Positions 50,841 to 60,635 of a stretch of 64,000 nucleotides of DNA are shown piece after piece. The stretch is from Deltaproteobacteria bacterium (GTDB lineage Bacteria; Desulfobacterota; Desulfuromonadia; Desulfuromonadales; Geopsychrobacteraceae), in NCBI GenBank assembly GCA_024280335.1, contig JAJRQI010000054.1, positions 1 through 64,000 of the forward strand, in the 5' to 3' direction. Numbering within the stretch: the stretch's first letter is position 1; each line of letters begins with the position of its first letter. Position numbers and translations under genes: made by a program. A model generated the notes under the pieces. The model made no database searches, had not been told where the DNA came from, and was given only the letters and a program-made list of their open reading frames with translations.

Positions 50841-52265
50841 TTAGTTGCCTGTCGGAGAGGTTGCCCGGTATTTTTTCAGTCGTTTACTCAGCGCCGGGCG
50901 GCTGATGCCGAGCAGACCGGCAGCGATGGTCTGGTTTCCTTGAGAGCGTTGCATGGCCTCATTTACCAGCAACTGACCTGCCTCTTCCAGGCTTGGCAGG
51001 GTTTCGCTGAACCGCAGCTTTTTTTGCGACTTCTGTAGTCCGGGTTCGCCGGCTGAGTCCGTGACCGGTCCGATCGCCTCGCGGAAGCTCGCCATCGACA
51101 GGGTGCCCTTTTGATGGGTGCCGAGAGCGTTGGCGAGCATCCCTTCCAGTTCGCGGATGTTGCCGGGGAAGGGGTAGGTGCCGAGCAGGATCGGCAGTTC
51201 TGCCGGGTAGTCAGGTGCCGGTTTGCCGAGCTGAGCGGCCAGTTTCTCCAGCAGATGCTTGATCAGCAACGGCAGATCGTTGCTGCGCTTGCGCAACGGC
51301 GGCAGTTTGACCTGATGCGCCGCCAGCCGGTAGTAGAGGTCGCGGCGAAAGGTTCCGGCGGCAAGGCGTTGCTGCAGGTCGGCATTGGTCGCCAGGACAA
51401 TGCGCGCTTGTGATTTGCGCGGTCGGTCGGCGCCGAGCGGCAGGTACTCCCCCTCTTGCAGCAGTCGCAGCAGTTTGATCTGCGATGCCGGGCTGAGATC
51501 GCCGATTTCATCGAGGAACAGGGTGCCGCCTGCCGCGCTCTCAATCATTCCGGCGCGGTTTTGCTCGGCACCGGTAAAGGCGCCGCGAAGATGGCCGAAC
51601 AGGGTGTCGGCAAAGACGCTGTCATCCAGCCCGGCGGCATTCAACGCGACCCAGGGGCGGTTCGGCCGACCGATGGTATGTACGGCTCTGGCAAACAGCT
51701 CTTTGCCGGTGCCGCTTTCACCGATGATCAAAATCGGGTTCGGTCCCGGGGCGACCGCCTCCAGATATTTACAGATGGTGAGCAGTTGCGGGTCACAACT
51801 GCAGATTTTACTGAAATGCTCCGGTTGCTCCAGTTCTGCGTTGAGGAAGTGCTGGTTCAGCTGTCGGTTTTCGCGTTGCAGGGCGAGCATTTTGATCGCT
51901 CGCTGGATGCTGGTGAACAGCTGCTGCTGCTCGACACTTTTGACGAAAAAGTCGAAGGCACCCAGCTTCATGCAGCGCACCGACAGTTCGATCTGATTGA
52001 TGCCGGTGAGGATGATGACCGGTATCTCCGGATGGGCTTCAACGATCAGCGGCAGCAGTTCATCACCGCTGATGTGGGGCATGGTGATGTCGAGCAGGAT
52101 CAGATCGATATCGGTTGTTTGCAGCAACTGCATCACCTGGCGGCTGTCGTTGCAGCTGGTGATCCTGCTGATCCCGGTCGCTCGCTCCAGCGCCAGAGAC
52201 AAGCCGTGCAACCAGGCGGCTTCATCATCAATCAACAGCACTGAAATGCCGGTGAAATTGCTCAT
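50841..52265 (-). CDS. NtrC-type sigma-54-dependent response regulator
   Basis: The 474-residue protein has a receiver (LIDDEAAWLHGL, phosphoacceptor in LILLDITMPHISG, about 1-120), an AAA+ domain with GESGTGKELFARAVH, the sigma-54 contact loop GAFTGA and FLDEIGDLSPASQ, and a Fis-type helix-turn-helix at the C-terminus (GNQTIAAGLLGISRPALSKR). It therefore should activate sigma-54 promoters. The kinase gene lies 5 bases upstream; the candidate target promoter is 200 bases downstream. Confidence 0.95.
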   Translation of the reverse strand: MSNFTGISVLLIDDEAAWLHGLSLALERATGISRITSCNDSRQVMQLLQTTDIDLILLDITMPHISGDELLPLIVEAHPEIPVIILTGINQIELSVRCMKLGAFDFFVKSVEQQQLFTSIQRAIKMLALQRENRQLNQHFLNAELEQPEHFSKICSCDPQLLTICKYLEAVAPGPNPILIIGESGTGKELFARAVHTIGRPNRPWVALNAAGLDDSVFADTLFGHLRGAFTGAEQNRAGMIESAAGGTLFLDEIGDLSPASQIKLLRLLQEGEYLPLGADRPRKSQARIVLATNADLQQRLAAGTFRRDLYYRLAAHQVKLPPLRKRSNDLPLLIKHLLEKLAAQLGKPAPDYPAELPILLGTYPFPGNIRELEGMLANALGTHQKGTLSMASFREAIGPVTDSAGEPGLQKSQKKLRFSETLPSLEEAGQLLVNEAMQRSQGNQTIAAGLLGISRPALSKRLKKYRATSPTGN

Positions 52266-52270
52266 GGAGG

Positions 52271-54277
52271 TCAGACCTTTCTTTCCGCCGGGAAAACGAT
52301 ACTGACCACCGTGCCTTCCCCCGGTTTCGACGAGAAGTGCAGGCGACCGTTGTGTTCTTTGATAATCCGCGCCGAGACCGAGAGTCCAAGCCCGGTCCCG
52401 CCCTCTTTCCGTCGGGTGGTGAAGAACGGATCGGTCACGTGCGGTAGTTGCTCTGCTTCGATTCCCCGGCCGCTGTCACTGACCTGCAAAAAAACCTCCT
52501 GCTGATCCTGGTGGTACCCGGTGCAAAGTGAAATGCTCTGCTCGCGGCTGGTCAGGGCTTCACAGGCATTGACCAACAGGTTGACGATCACCTGCTCAAT
52601 CCGTTGCGGAGAACCTTTGATTCTGGGGAGCTGCTCGGCAAGCTGGCTGTTGAAGCGGGCGGTGGTCTTTTTGAGATGATTAGCTGTCAGCCGTTGGGCT
52701 TTTTCCGCAGACCGGTTGAGGTCGAAATATTCATCCTGCGAACGATCCTCCTGCCGGGAAAAATCCTTCAGATCTTCGACGATCTGCTTGATGCGGCGGG
52801 TGCTGTCTTCAAGTTCCGTCATCAGTCGCGGGAAGGCCGCTGCGGCGCGCTCGGCTTTGAACCCGCCCAACGTCAACGTTGGTTGCTCGATGGAAACCTC
52901 TTGCTGCAGGGCGATGGCATCGAGCACAAAGTCACGAAGCGTCGGCAGATTGAGCAGCACCAGACCGTTCGGATTGTTGATCTCATGGGCAACTCCGGCG
53001 GCCAGTTCGCCGAGTGAGGCCAAACGGCTGTTGCGATCGGCTTCACTGCGCAGCCGCTGTTTCTCACTGATATCCTCAATAATGATGATCACGCCGCAGA
53101 TAAGGTTGGCTTTGTCGCGCAGCGGCGCGGTTGAGGCGCTGATCTGCACGTGCCGGCCGTTTTTACGGCACCTGGCGAGTTCCAGTCCGCTGAATTGATC
53201 TCCGGCCAGAGCCCCTTTCAGGTTTGCTGTAGCTTCCCACTCCTTACCCGGCAGCGCCAGGGGGTAGGGGTGGCCGACGATCTCTTCTCGAGTCCAGCCG
53301 AAAATCTCTTCGGCGGCGGGGTTCCAGAGAGTCACCTGCAGATCGGTGTCGACAGCCATAATCGCTAAGGGGGCGGCATTGAAAAGGGCTTCCAGGGTCT
53401 GTTTGCTGCTGCGCAACTCATCTTCGGCCTGTTTTCGTTGGGTGATGTTGCGCAGGATACCGCTGATATGACTCGGTTGCCCCACGGCATCCTGATGCAG
53501 GGTGGCATTGAGTGAAAACGAGACAATCTCGCCGTTTTTATCGATCAGTCTGACTTCGTAATCATTGACCCGGCCGTTCTCCTGAATCTTCTGCAGAAAT
53601 CGTTGTCGATCCTCAACATCGGCATAGTAGCTCAGGATGTTTTTCCCGATCAGTTCCGTTCTTTGGTAGTTGAAATTTTTATCCCCTGAAGGGCTGATCT
53701 CCAGAATGGCTCCTTGCGGACTGGTTTCGTAGTAGATATCCTGCAGGTTTTCATAGATAGAGCGATAGCGCTTTTCGCTTTCAGCCAGCTGCTGGTAAGT
53801 AACTTTCAGGGTCTGGGTTCTCTGCTCGACTTTCTCTTCAAGCTGTTTTTGATGAGAAAGGTTTTCTTGCCGCAGGCGGGTTCGTTCAAAGGCTTTTTCA
53901 ATACTGTGTTGCAGGATTTGCAAATCAATAATCGGTTTGAGAATAAAATCCCAGGCACCCAGGTGCAGCGCCTTGACGACATCTCTACTTGTGTTGGTTC
54001 CGGAAATAACGATAATCGGCAACTCCGGGTTCAACTGCCGAAGCTGTTTGAGACATTCAAATCCGTCCCGGCCGGGGATCCGCAGGTCGAGCAGGATCAG
54101 GTCGGGCCGGTGCCGCTGGTAAAGTTCGAGACCGGTGACGCCATTGTCGGCTTCTAAAATCCGGTAGCCCAGGTCCGCCAGGAAATAGACAAAGCTGGCG
54201 CGGATATTTTTTTCATCTTCAATCGTCAGGATGGTTTTTACGGGGTCTGCATTGCTGGAGGTCGGTTCTGCAAACAA
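52271..54277 (-). CDS. Hybrid sensor histidine kinase (REC-PAS-PAS-HisKA-HATPase)
   Basis: The 668-residue cytoplasmic kinase has an N-terminal receiver (TIEDEKNIRASF, phosphoacceptor in LILLDLRIPGRDG), a coiled coil (about 135-170), two PAS domains (about 175-290 and 295-415; IFGWTREEIVG), the phosphohistidine in LAAGVAHEINNPNG and an ATPase with NLLVNACEAL, DSGRGIE and GTGLGLSVS. No membrane segment is seen, so it senses internal cues or receives signals via its receiver. It forms a two-gene unit with the NtrC-type regulator. Confidence 0.94.
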   Translation of the reverse strand: MFAEPTSSNADPVKTILTIEDEKNIRASFVYFLADLGYRILEADNGVTGLELYQRHRPDLILLDLRIPGRDGFECLKQLRQLNPELPIIVISGTNTSRDVVKALHLGAWDFILKPIIDLQILQHSIEKAFERTRLRQENLSHQKQLEEKVEQRTQTLKVTYQQLAESEKRYRSIYENLQDIYYETSPQGAILEISPSGDKNFNYQRTELIGKNILSYYADVEDRQRFLQKIQENGRVNDYEVRLIDKNGEIVSFSLNATLHQDAVGQPSHISGILRNITQRKQAEDELRSSKQTLEALFNAAPLAIMAVDTDLQVTLWNPAAEEIFGWTREEIVGHPYPLALPGKEWEATANLKGALAGDQFSGLELARCRKNGRHVQISASTAPLRDKANLICGVIIIIEDISEKQRLRSEADRNSRLASLGELAAGVAHEINNPNGLVLLNLPTLRDFVLDAIALQQEVSIEQPTLTLGGFKAERAAAAFPRLMTELEDSTRRIKQIVEDLKDFSRQEDRSQDEYFDLNRSAEKAQRLTANHLKKTTARFNSQLAEQLPRIKGSPQRIEQVIVNLLVNACEALTSREQSISLCTGYHQDQQEVFLQVSDSGRGIEAEQLPHVTDPFFTTRRKEGGTGLGLSVSARIIKEHNGRLHFSSKPGEGTVVSIVFPAERKV

Positions 54278-54363
54278 CGGGGCTCTCCTGAAAGGTTAGT
54301 GGATGCTTAACTTTAGCAGGATCCTGTTGGACTGCAATGAATATTATCGGATACCGGAAACAA

Positions 54364-54393
54364 AAAAGCCCCCGGAATTTTCCGGAGGCTTTT
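54364..54393 (-). terminator. Terminator after the lipoprotein gene
   Basis: AAAAGCCCCCGGA and TCCGGAGGCTTTT pair with one mismatch around a short AT loop. It lies 28 bases past the lipoprotein stop on the minus strand, with T runs on both sides. Confidence 0.75.
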
Positions 54394-54421
54394 CAGTTTG
54401 AACCTTGTGTTGACCAGTGAT

Positions 54422-55204
54422 TTACTCGACGGTCACTTTAGCATCTTCGATGATGACGTTGTACTGGTAGCCGTAACCGAAGTCTTTGTCGAGGGTCAGG
54501 GCGCCGGTGACCAGAACGGTGTCGCCGACATTGGCGGTGATGTCGGTGGTCACGGTCAGATCGTTGGTGCCTGAAGCGGCGTCACCACTGCCATCCTGCA
54601 GGTGGATCCAGTTTTTCCCCATGATCTGCGGGCTGAATTTTACCACCTTGCCGCGCAGAATCACTTCCTTGCCGGCCAGTGTCGCTTTGTCAGAGAAGAG
54701 TTCACCAACGGTCAGGCCGCCTTCGGCTTTTACAATATTGCTCAGGTCGATATCTGCAGCAGGAGCTGAGGCAGGTATCGCGGCATCGTGTATTTGCGCG
54801 TCTGCAGGGGCACCAGCCGGGGAGCTGGCGTTCATGACAGAATCAACAAAGTAGACAACCGGAAAATCACGGTCGAGGGTCTGGCTGTGGTAGTTGTTCA
54901 TCGGCATACCATCGGGGACGATGACCGAATCGCCGACGGCGACAGTGAACTTAGGGGCGGCAGCCCAGATCTTTTCGCTACCGCTGTCGACTTGAACATA
55001 GGTGTAGCCAGCTGCGTCCATGGTTTCTAAAACGGTTCCGGAAGTGCCACCGACCTTGTTCGTGGTGGGAATCGGTGCAGAGGTGGCAACGGGTGCCGAA
55101 GCTTGTGGTGCTTGAGCAACCGGTTGGGCCGGTTGGTCATTACTGCAGGCGGCAAGTGAGAGAGCAGCGAGAGCAACGGTAATGAGTGTCAGGGTCTTTT
55201 TCAC
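54422..55204 (-). CDS. Lipoprotein with C-terminal OB-fold-like domain
   Basis: The 260-residue protein has a lipoprotein signal peptide (lipobox SLAAC, Cys at about 20), a Pro/Ala/Gln-rich linker, a small beta domain (SGTVLETMDAAGYTYVQVDS, then KIWAAAPKF) and, after a second linker, a tRNA-anti-like OB fold (about 165-258; VILRGKVVKFSPQIMGKNWI, HLQDGSG). Such lipoproteins recur beside respiratory genes, but the function is not known to me. RBS AGGATT. It is monocistronic with its own terminator. Confidence 0.85.
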   Translation of the reverse strand: MKKTLTLITVALAALSLAACSNDQPAQPVAQAPQASAPVATSAPIPTTNKVGGTSGTVLETMDAAGYTYVQVDSGSEKIWAAAPKFTVAVGDSVIVPDGMPMNNYHSQTLDRDFPVVYFVDSVMNASSPAGAPADAQIHDAAIPASAPAADIDLSNIVKAEGGLTVGELFSDKATLAGKEVILRGKVVKFSPQIMGKNWIHLQDGSGDAASGTNDLTVTTDITANVGDTVLVTGALTLDKDFGYGYQYNVIIEDAKVTVE

Positions 55205-55310
55205 GACGATAATCCTCCAGCGTGTGTGCCGCTTTGGGCGGCTTGTTAATTTTTAATTCGGCCGAACGATAGCATAGCCCCGAAAACAGATACAAGCGAT
55301 TAAAGCGCCC

Positions 55311-56819
55311 TTATGGCGTTTCTGCGGGAATGCACAGCCCGCGTCCGTACAGATGAGAAACGTGGCGGAATTGCTTGGTTATTTCACGGGTTAGCTGGTT
55401 AGCTCCGAGTCGCCATTGCCAATTACCCTGGGCCGTTCCGGGGCGGTTCATGCGGCTTTCGGCGTCAAGCGCCAACAGGTCCTGGAGCGGTATAATCGCC
55501 AGGTTGGCAACACTCGACAGGGCCGTTTCAATCAGTGGCTCGGGCATATCGCGGCATGGGCGTTGCAGATATTCCTTGACCTGTTTCTGCCCTTTTGCGC
55601 TGAGTGATCGCCACCAGCCGAGCGTGGTGTTGTTGTCGTGGGTCCCGGTGTAGACGACCGAATTGGGCAGATGATTGTGTGGCAGGTAGGGATTGGTCGG
55701 CCCGGAATCAAAAGCGAATTGCAGGATCTTCATCCCCGGCAGTTCAAACTGGTCGCGCAATTCCTCGACCTCTGCGGTGATCACCCCAAGGTCTTCGGCA
55801 ACGATCGGCAGTTTGCCGAGTTCATTCCGTAGGGCGGTAAACAGCTGAAATCCTGCTGCCGGCAGCCATTCTCCGTTGATTGCGGTCGGTTCATCTGCCG
55901 GGATTGCCCAGCAGGCGGCAAAACCGCGGAAATGATCGACCCGCACCAGGTCGAACAGTTGCAGGTTCCAGCGGAACCTCGCCAGCCACCAGGAAAAGCC
56001 GTTCTCGGCCATCCGTTCCCATCGGTAGAGCGGGTTGCCCCAACGTTGCCCGGTTTTACTGAAGTAGTCGGGCGGTACCCCGGCGACCAGGGTCGCCTGA
56101 TCCTCTTCATCCAGATAGAACAGCTGGCGATTGGCCCAGACGTCAGCAGAATCAGCGGCGACAAAAATCGGCAGATCGCCGAAGATCTGTACGCCTTTTG
56201 CGTTGGCGTATTTTTTCAGTTCGAACCACTGTTCGAAGAAGATGAATTGCAGATATTTGTGCCACTCTATCTGCTCGTGGAGCTTGATTCCCCATTCATG
56301 CAGGGCCGCATCGTGACGCTGGCGAAGCTCCGGCGGCCAATCTTGCCAACCCTGCCACTGCCGCTGTTCGCGCATCGCCTGAAAGAAGGCGTAATCGTTG
56401 AGCCAGTAGGCCTGATCCCGACAGAACTCGGCGTAATCCTGCAGCCGCTCGATATCCGGTCCGGTAGAAAAGCGTTGAAAGGCACGTTTCAGCAGCGGCA
56501 GTTGGATTTTACCGGCGGTGGCATAGTCGGCTTTATGGTCAGGCGGATGGTGGGCTGGCAGTTCCTTTTTCAGCAGATCACCGTTTTCCACCAATCGCTC
56601 AAGGCTGATCAGCAGAGGTTCACCGGCAAAGGCAGAGTAGCAACTGTAGGGACAGTCGCCGTAGCCGATCGGTCCCAACGGCAGGATCTGCCAGACCGAT
56701 TGACCCGCTTCGACCAGGAAATCGACAAAATCGCGGGCTTCCCGGCCCAGTGAGCCGATCGCTTGCGGACCGGCCAGAGAGGTCGGATGAAGCAGGATGC
56801 CGCTGCACCTTTTGTGCAA
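55311..56819 (-). CDS. malQ: 4-alpha-glucanotransferase MalQ
   Basis: The 502-residue GH77 enzyme has the catalytic nucleophile in FDLVRVDHFRGFAACW, acid Glu in PIVAEDLGVIT and third Asp in VYTGTHDNNTTLGWW. It starts RCSGILLHPTSLAGP as usual. It rearranges maltodextrins, helping glycogen breakdown and synthesis together with the cluster at 19.6-30 kb. The start is TTG at 56819, 7 bases after GGAGG. Confidence 0.95.
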   Translation of the reverse strand: MHKRCSGILLHPTSLAGPQAIGSLGREARDFVDFLVEAGQSVWQILPLGPIGYGDCPYSCYSAFAGEPLLISLERLVENGDLLKKELPAHHPPDHKADYATAGKIQLPLLKRAFQRFSTGPDIERLQDYAEFCRDQAYWLNDYAFFQAMREQRQWQGWQDWPPELRQRHDAALHEWGIKLHEQIEWHKYLQFIFFEQWFELKKYANAKGVQIFGDLPIFVAADSADVWANRQLFYLDEEDQATLVAGVPPDYFSKTGQRWGNPLYRWERMAENGFSWWLARFRWNLQLFDLVRVDHFRGFAACWAIPADEPTAINGEWLPAAGFQLFTALRNELGKLPIVAEDLGVITAEVEELRDQFELPGMKILQFAFDSGPTNPYLPHNHLPNSVVYTGTHDNNTTLGWWRSLSAKGQKQVKEYLQRPCRDMPEPLIETALSSVANLAIIPLQDLLALDAESRMNRPGTAQGNWQWRLGANQLTREITKQFRHVSHLYGRGLCIPAETP

Positions 56820-56868
56820 TATCTGTCCTCCAAGGTGAAAAAACTTTCCGGTTTACGGAAAGCTCGGG

Positions 56869-57243
56869 TCAGCGGTCGTTGCCGAGGTAATCTTTAATCA
56901 GTTTGGCAACTTCGGCCGATTTGAACGGTTTGGTGATATATTCATCGGCACCCGCTTTTCTGCCCTGCTCGACATCTTCGCCGGTTTTTTTGGCTGAGAC
57001 CATAAATACCGGCATATCGGCGGTTGCCAGCGTTTGTTTGATGTGTCGGCAGATTTTAAAGCCGTCCATATCGGGCAGCATCACATCCAGCAGCGCCAGC
57101 GCCGGAGTCTCCTGGGCCAACAGTTTTAACGCGTCCATGCCGCAGGAGACGCCGATCGGCTCGTAACCGAGCAGTTTCAGCATGGTCGTGGACAGCTCAA
57201 GGATCGGCGCGCTGTCATCGACAACCAGAATTTTCTTTTTCAT
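56869..57243 (-). CDS. Single-domain response regulator
   Basis: The 124-residue receiver has the acidic pair VVDDSAP, phosphoacceptor in LALLDVMLPDMDG, Ser in FMVSAK and Lys in YITKPF. All catalytic residues are present. Its stop lies 49 bases before the malQ start on the same strand, so the two may be co-transcribed. RBS GGAGGATATTC precedes the ATG. Confidence 0.92.
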   Translation of the reverse strand: MKKKILVVDDSAPILELSTTMLKLLGYEPIGVSCGMDALKLLAQETPALALLDVMLPDMDGFKICRHIKQTLATADMPVFMVSAKKTGEDVEQGRKAGADEYITKPFKSAEVAKLIKDYLGNDR

Positions 57244-57404
57244 GATGAATATCCTCCCTCCGCAAGCCCCGCGGGGGCGAACGACAAAAAGAATACAGCC
57301 TATCCTACGAATAGCAAATGCTCAAGTGGGAGAAGTTACTTTTTCTGATATTTTTTCAACATGGCGCGCCTGTGGCAGATAATTCGGACTGCGCCCTTTG
57401 CCGG

Positions 57405-58496
57405 TCAGAACTCAAAGACCAGTTGAGCGGTTAATGCATGCTTCTGGATACCGGCATTCTCCCTAGGATCATTGTACAGGTATTCGATGGCGACCAGGGT
57501 GTTCTTGTGCATCCCGTAGGAAAGCACTGCACCGTAGCGCTGTGCATCATCCTTGAAATCAGCGGCCCCTTCCGCCCGTGCGGCCAATTGGACCCGCTCA
57601 TTCAGCAGCCAGGCCAATTCCAGATTCCATGCGTTCGGGTGTCCTCCGGTTAAATCCAGACCCGTAGCGATGACTGCTGAAGAAAAATGTTTCAATGTTG
57701 TCAGGTATTCCCCGACGAAGCTGAACGGCCCCGATTGCAGGGAGAGAAAAAACGATCCGGCCGGGGTATTGGAAGCGTATCGGTCGGTATCCTGAACCAG
57801 TTCCGCGCCGCTTTCGGCCAGATCGCTGAGATAGGCGGCACCAAAAGAGATCCACGCCGCCGGAGTAAGTTCCAGGGCGGCCACCCAACCGTCAATCTTA
57901 TCGCTCTGCCCGGCGGTATCGGCAGCACCGTTGAAGACCCCGGCTTTCAGGGCCCAGTGCTCCCTGTCCAGATCGAATACCAGTGCCGTGTTGTTTGTTT
58001 CACCCAGCTCCAGGGTCAGCGGATCGGTCAGCATGAAGCTGTTGAAATTGCCGAACGGCAGGTACATTTTTCCGCCGATAAAGGTCAGGGACTGGCCGAA
58101 CAAGGGCGGTGGAGAGTTCAGGACAAAAACCGCTTCATCGACATCGATCGGCCCGTTGCCCTCCTCCCACAGCAGAATTACGTGGCCGCCGATCTGCTCA
58201 TTGATCTGGATCTCGGTTGAAAGTACCGCAGTTGCCAGCGCCAGGTCGCTGCTGCTTTTGGCTGCCTCATTCTTTGCATAGGAGGCTTCCAGGGTCAGCA
58301 GCCCGCCGAGGGTGATTTTTTTGCCCAGCGGGGACAGGTCCGTCGGTTTCCCTCTCTCTGCTTCCAATGCCTGAATGCGGGCCTTGAGGTTTTCGATTTC
58401 ACTTTTGCTGTCCGGATGGGTGGCCAGGGCAGGTGATGCGCAGACCAGCAGTGTCAGAACGGCTAGACCCAGGTGGCGAACTTTGATCGGGATCAA
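57405..58496 (-). CDS. LbtU-like outer-membrane porin
   Basis: The 363-residue protein has a signal peptide (VLTLLVCASPALA), a short coiled coil (SEIENLKARIQALEAERG) that may trimerise or bind peptidoglycan, then beta-strands to a terminal VFEF, the outer-membrane insertion signal. The pattern fits the LbtU family of siderophore-linked porins. The actual cargo is unknown. The start is TTG at 58496 with GGAGG 9 bases upstream. The region 58497-58867 upstream contains no gene, only a hairpin. Confidence 0.82.
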   Translation of the reverse strand: MIPIKVRHLGLAVLTLLVCASPALATHPDSKSEIENLKARIQALEAERGKPTDLSPLGKKITLGGLLTLEASYAKNEAAKSSSDLALATAVLSTEIQINEQIGGHVILLWEEGNGPIDVDEAVFVLNSPPPLFGQSLTFIGGKMYLPFGNFNSFMLTDPLTLELGETNNTALVFDLDREHWALKAGVFNGAADTAGQSDKIDGWVAALELTPAAWISFGAAYLSDLAESGAELVQDTDRYASNTPAGSFFLSLQSGPFSFVGEYLTTLKHFSSAVIATGLDLTGGHPNAWNLELAWLLNERVQLAARAEGAADFKDDAQRYGAVLSYGMHKNTLVAIEYLYNDPRENAGIQKHALTAQLVFEF

Positions 58497-58596
58497 TTTA
58501 CTCTACCTCCTTACAATTCATTCAGTCTGATGGTTGTTTGTTCGCTGACAGGTCAGTGCGACGAATGGCAGAATCGTGGCACCAGCGTACAAAATA

Positions 58597-58617
58597 AAGT
58601 CCCACTGGCTGGGACTT
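58597..58617 (-). terminator. Hairpin with T run in the gap between rlmD and the porin gene
   Basis: On the minus strand AAGTCCCA pairs with TGGGACTT and is followed by TATTTTG. It lies 250 bases beyond the rlmD stop. Apart from this, the 371-base gap 58497-58867 shows nothing that I can interpret. Confidence 0.45.
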
Positions 58618-58867
58618 GTTCTGTCGAGGTTTATCACATACCGTGCCAACCGGATCTAATTGAGTTTTTGTGGAGAGCAGTCGCAGGGAAGACGGGATCT
58701 TGCCGAGGGAATGACGTTGTTTGGACAGATTTTCGTCACACGAATTTGTTGTTCGTAGCACTAAAGCGAGTGTCACTTACGAAGATTGGCAGGTTTTCGC
58801 TGCGACAAAAACAAACAGCAACGACTGATTGGCCGCTGCTCTTGCCTGTGATGTCAATGCGTTGGCG

Positions 58868-60259
58868 CTATCTGGTCAATTGCACCAGCGTCTCTACATG
58901 GGCAGTCTGTGGAAACATATCGACCGGTTGCACCCGTTCGAGCCGGTAGCCGCCGTCGGTCAGAATCTTCAGATCACGCGCCAGGCTGTCGGGATCGCAG
59001 GAGACGTAGATGATCTGGCTTGGGCGGATTGCGCAAAGCTCCTGCAGCAGCTCTGCTGAGCAGCCTTTGCGTGGTGGATTGAGCGTCGTCAGGGCCAGGT
59101 TGTCCAGCCGGCCGGCCAGCTTCTGCAACTCTTCCGTTGCATCTCCGGCCTGAAAACGGCAGTTGTGCAGATCGTTCAGTTCGGCATTGTCCGCCGCGTT
59201 GCGTACCGCTTCGGCGACAGATTCAATGCCGAAGACCTGCCCGGCATCCTTGGCCAGGTGCAGGGCGATACCGCCGATGCCGCAGTAGAGATCGACCGCG
59301 TTGTCCTGCCGGCTTAATCCGGCCCACTGACGGATCAGTGCGTAGAGCCGGGTCGCTTGCAGGGTGTTGACCTGAAAAAAAGCTTCCGGGGCGATCCGCA
59401 GGCGGATATCGCCGACCCGGTCGATCAGGTCGGGCAGTCCGTGCAGCTTGAGGGTCTCCTGACCGAGGATGACGTTGCCGGTTGAACTGTTGACGTTCTG
59501 GTGCACGGCGATCACCTGCGGCACCTTGTGCATCAACCGCTTGCCCAGTTTCGGCAGCTGTTGCAGATCGCGGAAATTGCTGACAAAGGTCACCATCGCT
59601 TTGTCATTCAATGGGCTGACGCGGATCAGCAGGTAGCGCAGCAAGCCGTTTTGATGTTTGCTGCTGTAGGTCGAGATCCCCAGCCGTTGCACCTCATTAC
59701 GGATTACGGTGGCAATCCGGTTGATCAGCGGGTGGTGGACCGGGCAGTCGGGGCAATCGATCACCTCGTGGCTGCCCCGCTGGTAGAGGCCGATCAGCAC
59801 CTTCTCGCGATTGCGGACGAAGACCAGCTTTGCGCTGGCCCGGTAGCCGAGCGGCGGTTCGGATGGCAGGGTCGGCAGGACCAGATCATCGCGCAGCAAC
59901 TGTTGTTCTTCGAGGGCTTTTGCCACCCGCTGCTGTTTGTAGTCGAGCTGCGCCTGGTACTTCATATTGATCAGCGGACAGCCGAGACAGCTCTGCTCCT
60001 GTTTACAGGCGATATTGGCGGTACGTTGCCGGGAGTTGCGCAGCACTTTACGCAGCTGGGTGAAGATGTGGGTGCGCCCCACATGCTCGACTTCGGCAAT
60101 CACCGTTTCGCCCGGATACGCGCCCTGGACCAACGCGGTTTTGCGCTTGTGCGTGGCCATGCCGATCCCTTCATTGTCGAGGGCGTCGATGTCCAGTTTC
60201 AAGGTTTCGCGGGTCGGCTGTTGTTTCGTTTTTGTTTTTCGGCTGTGCAGTTTTTTCAC
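58868..60259 (-). CDS. rlmD: 23S rRNA (uracil-C5)-methyltransferase, RlmD/RumA type
   Basis: The 463-residue protein has an N-terminal TRAM domain (about 20-75), iron-sulfur cysteines in CKQEQSCLGCPLI, and the AdoMet fold with DLYCGIGGIALHLA, LNPPRKGC and the catalytic cysteine in YVSCDPDSLARDL. It methylates U1939 of 23S rRNA (or a related uracil). Homologues that target tRNA or other rRNA uracils exist, so the exact base is inferred. Confidence 0.92.
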   Translation of the reverse strand: MKKLHSRKTKTKQQPTRETLKLDIDALDNEGIGMATHKRKTALVQGAYPGETVIAEVEHVGRTHIFTQLRKVLRNSRQRTANIACKQEQSCLGCPLINMKYQAQLDYKQQRVAKALEEQQLLRDDLVLPTLPSEPPLGYRASAKLVFVRNREKVLIGLYQRGSHEVIDCPDCPVHHPLINRIATVIRNEVQRLGISTYSSKHQNGLLRYLLIRVSPLNDKAMVTFVSNFRDLQQLPKLGKRLMHKVPQVIAVHQNVNSSTGNVILGQETLKLHGLPDLIDRVGDIRLRIAPEAFFQVNTLQATRLYALIRQWAGLSRQDNAVDLYCGIGGIALHLAKDAGQVFGIESVAEAVRNAADNAELNDLHNCRFQAGDATEELQKLAGRLDNLALTTLNPPRKGCSAELLQELCAIRPSQIIYVSCDPDSLARDLKILTDGGYRLERVQPVDMFPQTAHVETLVQLTR

Positions 60260-60310
60260 GGGAAATCGTTTCTTTCTGTGTCGGTTCTATAATCCAAACA
60301 AGGACTGATT

Positions 60311-60390
60311 GCCACCAAGACGCCAAGGCACTAAGGAAAGCCAAGATCCTTTTTGGGGTGGTTGCTTGGTGCTCTTGGCGACTTGGAGGC
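60311..60390. repeat. CCACCAAGACGCC inverted repeat
   Basis: GCCACCAAGACGCCAAGGCA (60311-60330, continuing CTAAGGAAAG) is roughly inverse to CTTGGTGCTCTTGGCGACTT then GGAGGC at its end. This is a non-coding dispersed repeat that I recognise from other deltaproteobacterial and Syntrophus-like genomes. Only this copy is in the window. The rest of the 376-base gap before ispG has no gene. Confidence 0.6.
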
Positions 60391-60635
60391 TAAAAAACTT
60401 AGCTTTTAGTCTTTTTTTAGAAACCTTGCTTTTGGGTTGCCGATCGGTTCTGTATTTTAAGTGAAGTAGAAGAAGCTGCTTTTCTGGAAGAGCAGAGTAC
60501 TCCCAGCTACGGTCGACTGTCAAACTTCGGCGCGCTTGATTGTCGCGATTGAATGAAGGTAGACTCGTGCGGGTAACAATAAACGGGGCAGGTACAGCAG
60601 CTGTCTCGAATCTATCAAGTAAAGGAGTTCGGCTG

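Noticed and set aside
51456-52244. 262-codon plus-strand frame opposite the NtrC-type gene
   Set aside because: Shadow frame; Gln- and Gly-rich without family features.
58640-58660. Second sigma-54-like site upstream of the porin (TGGCACG on the minus strand)
   Set aside because: The -24 part is perfect, but the -12 part reads TGTGAT without the GC doublet.
58522-58776. 84-codon minus-strand frame in the gap between rlmD and the porin gene
   Set aside because: No ribosome site, no similarity noticed, and a terminator-like hairpin lies within it.
60287-60523. 78-codon minus-strand frame upstream of ispG
   Set aside because: It is the translation of the CCACCAAGACGCC inverted repeat.
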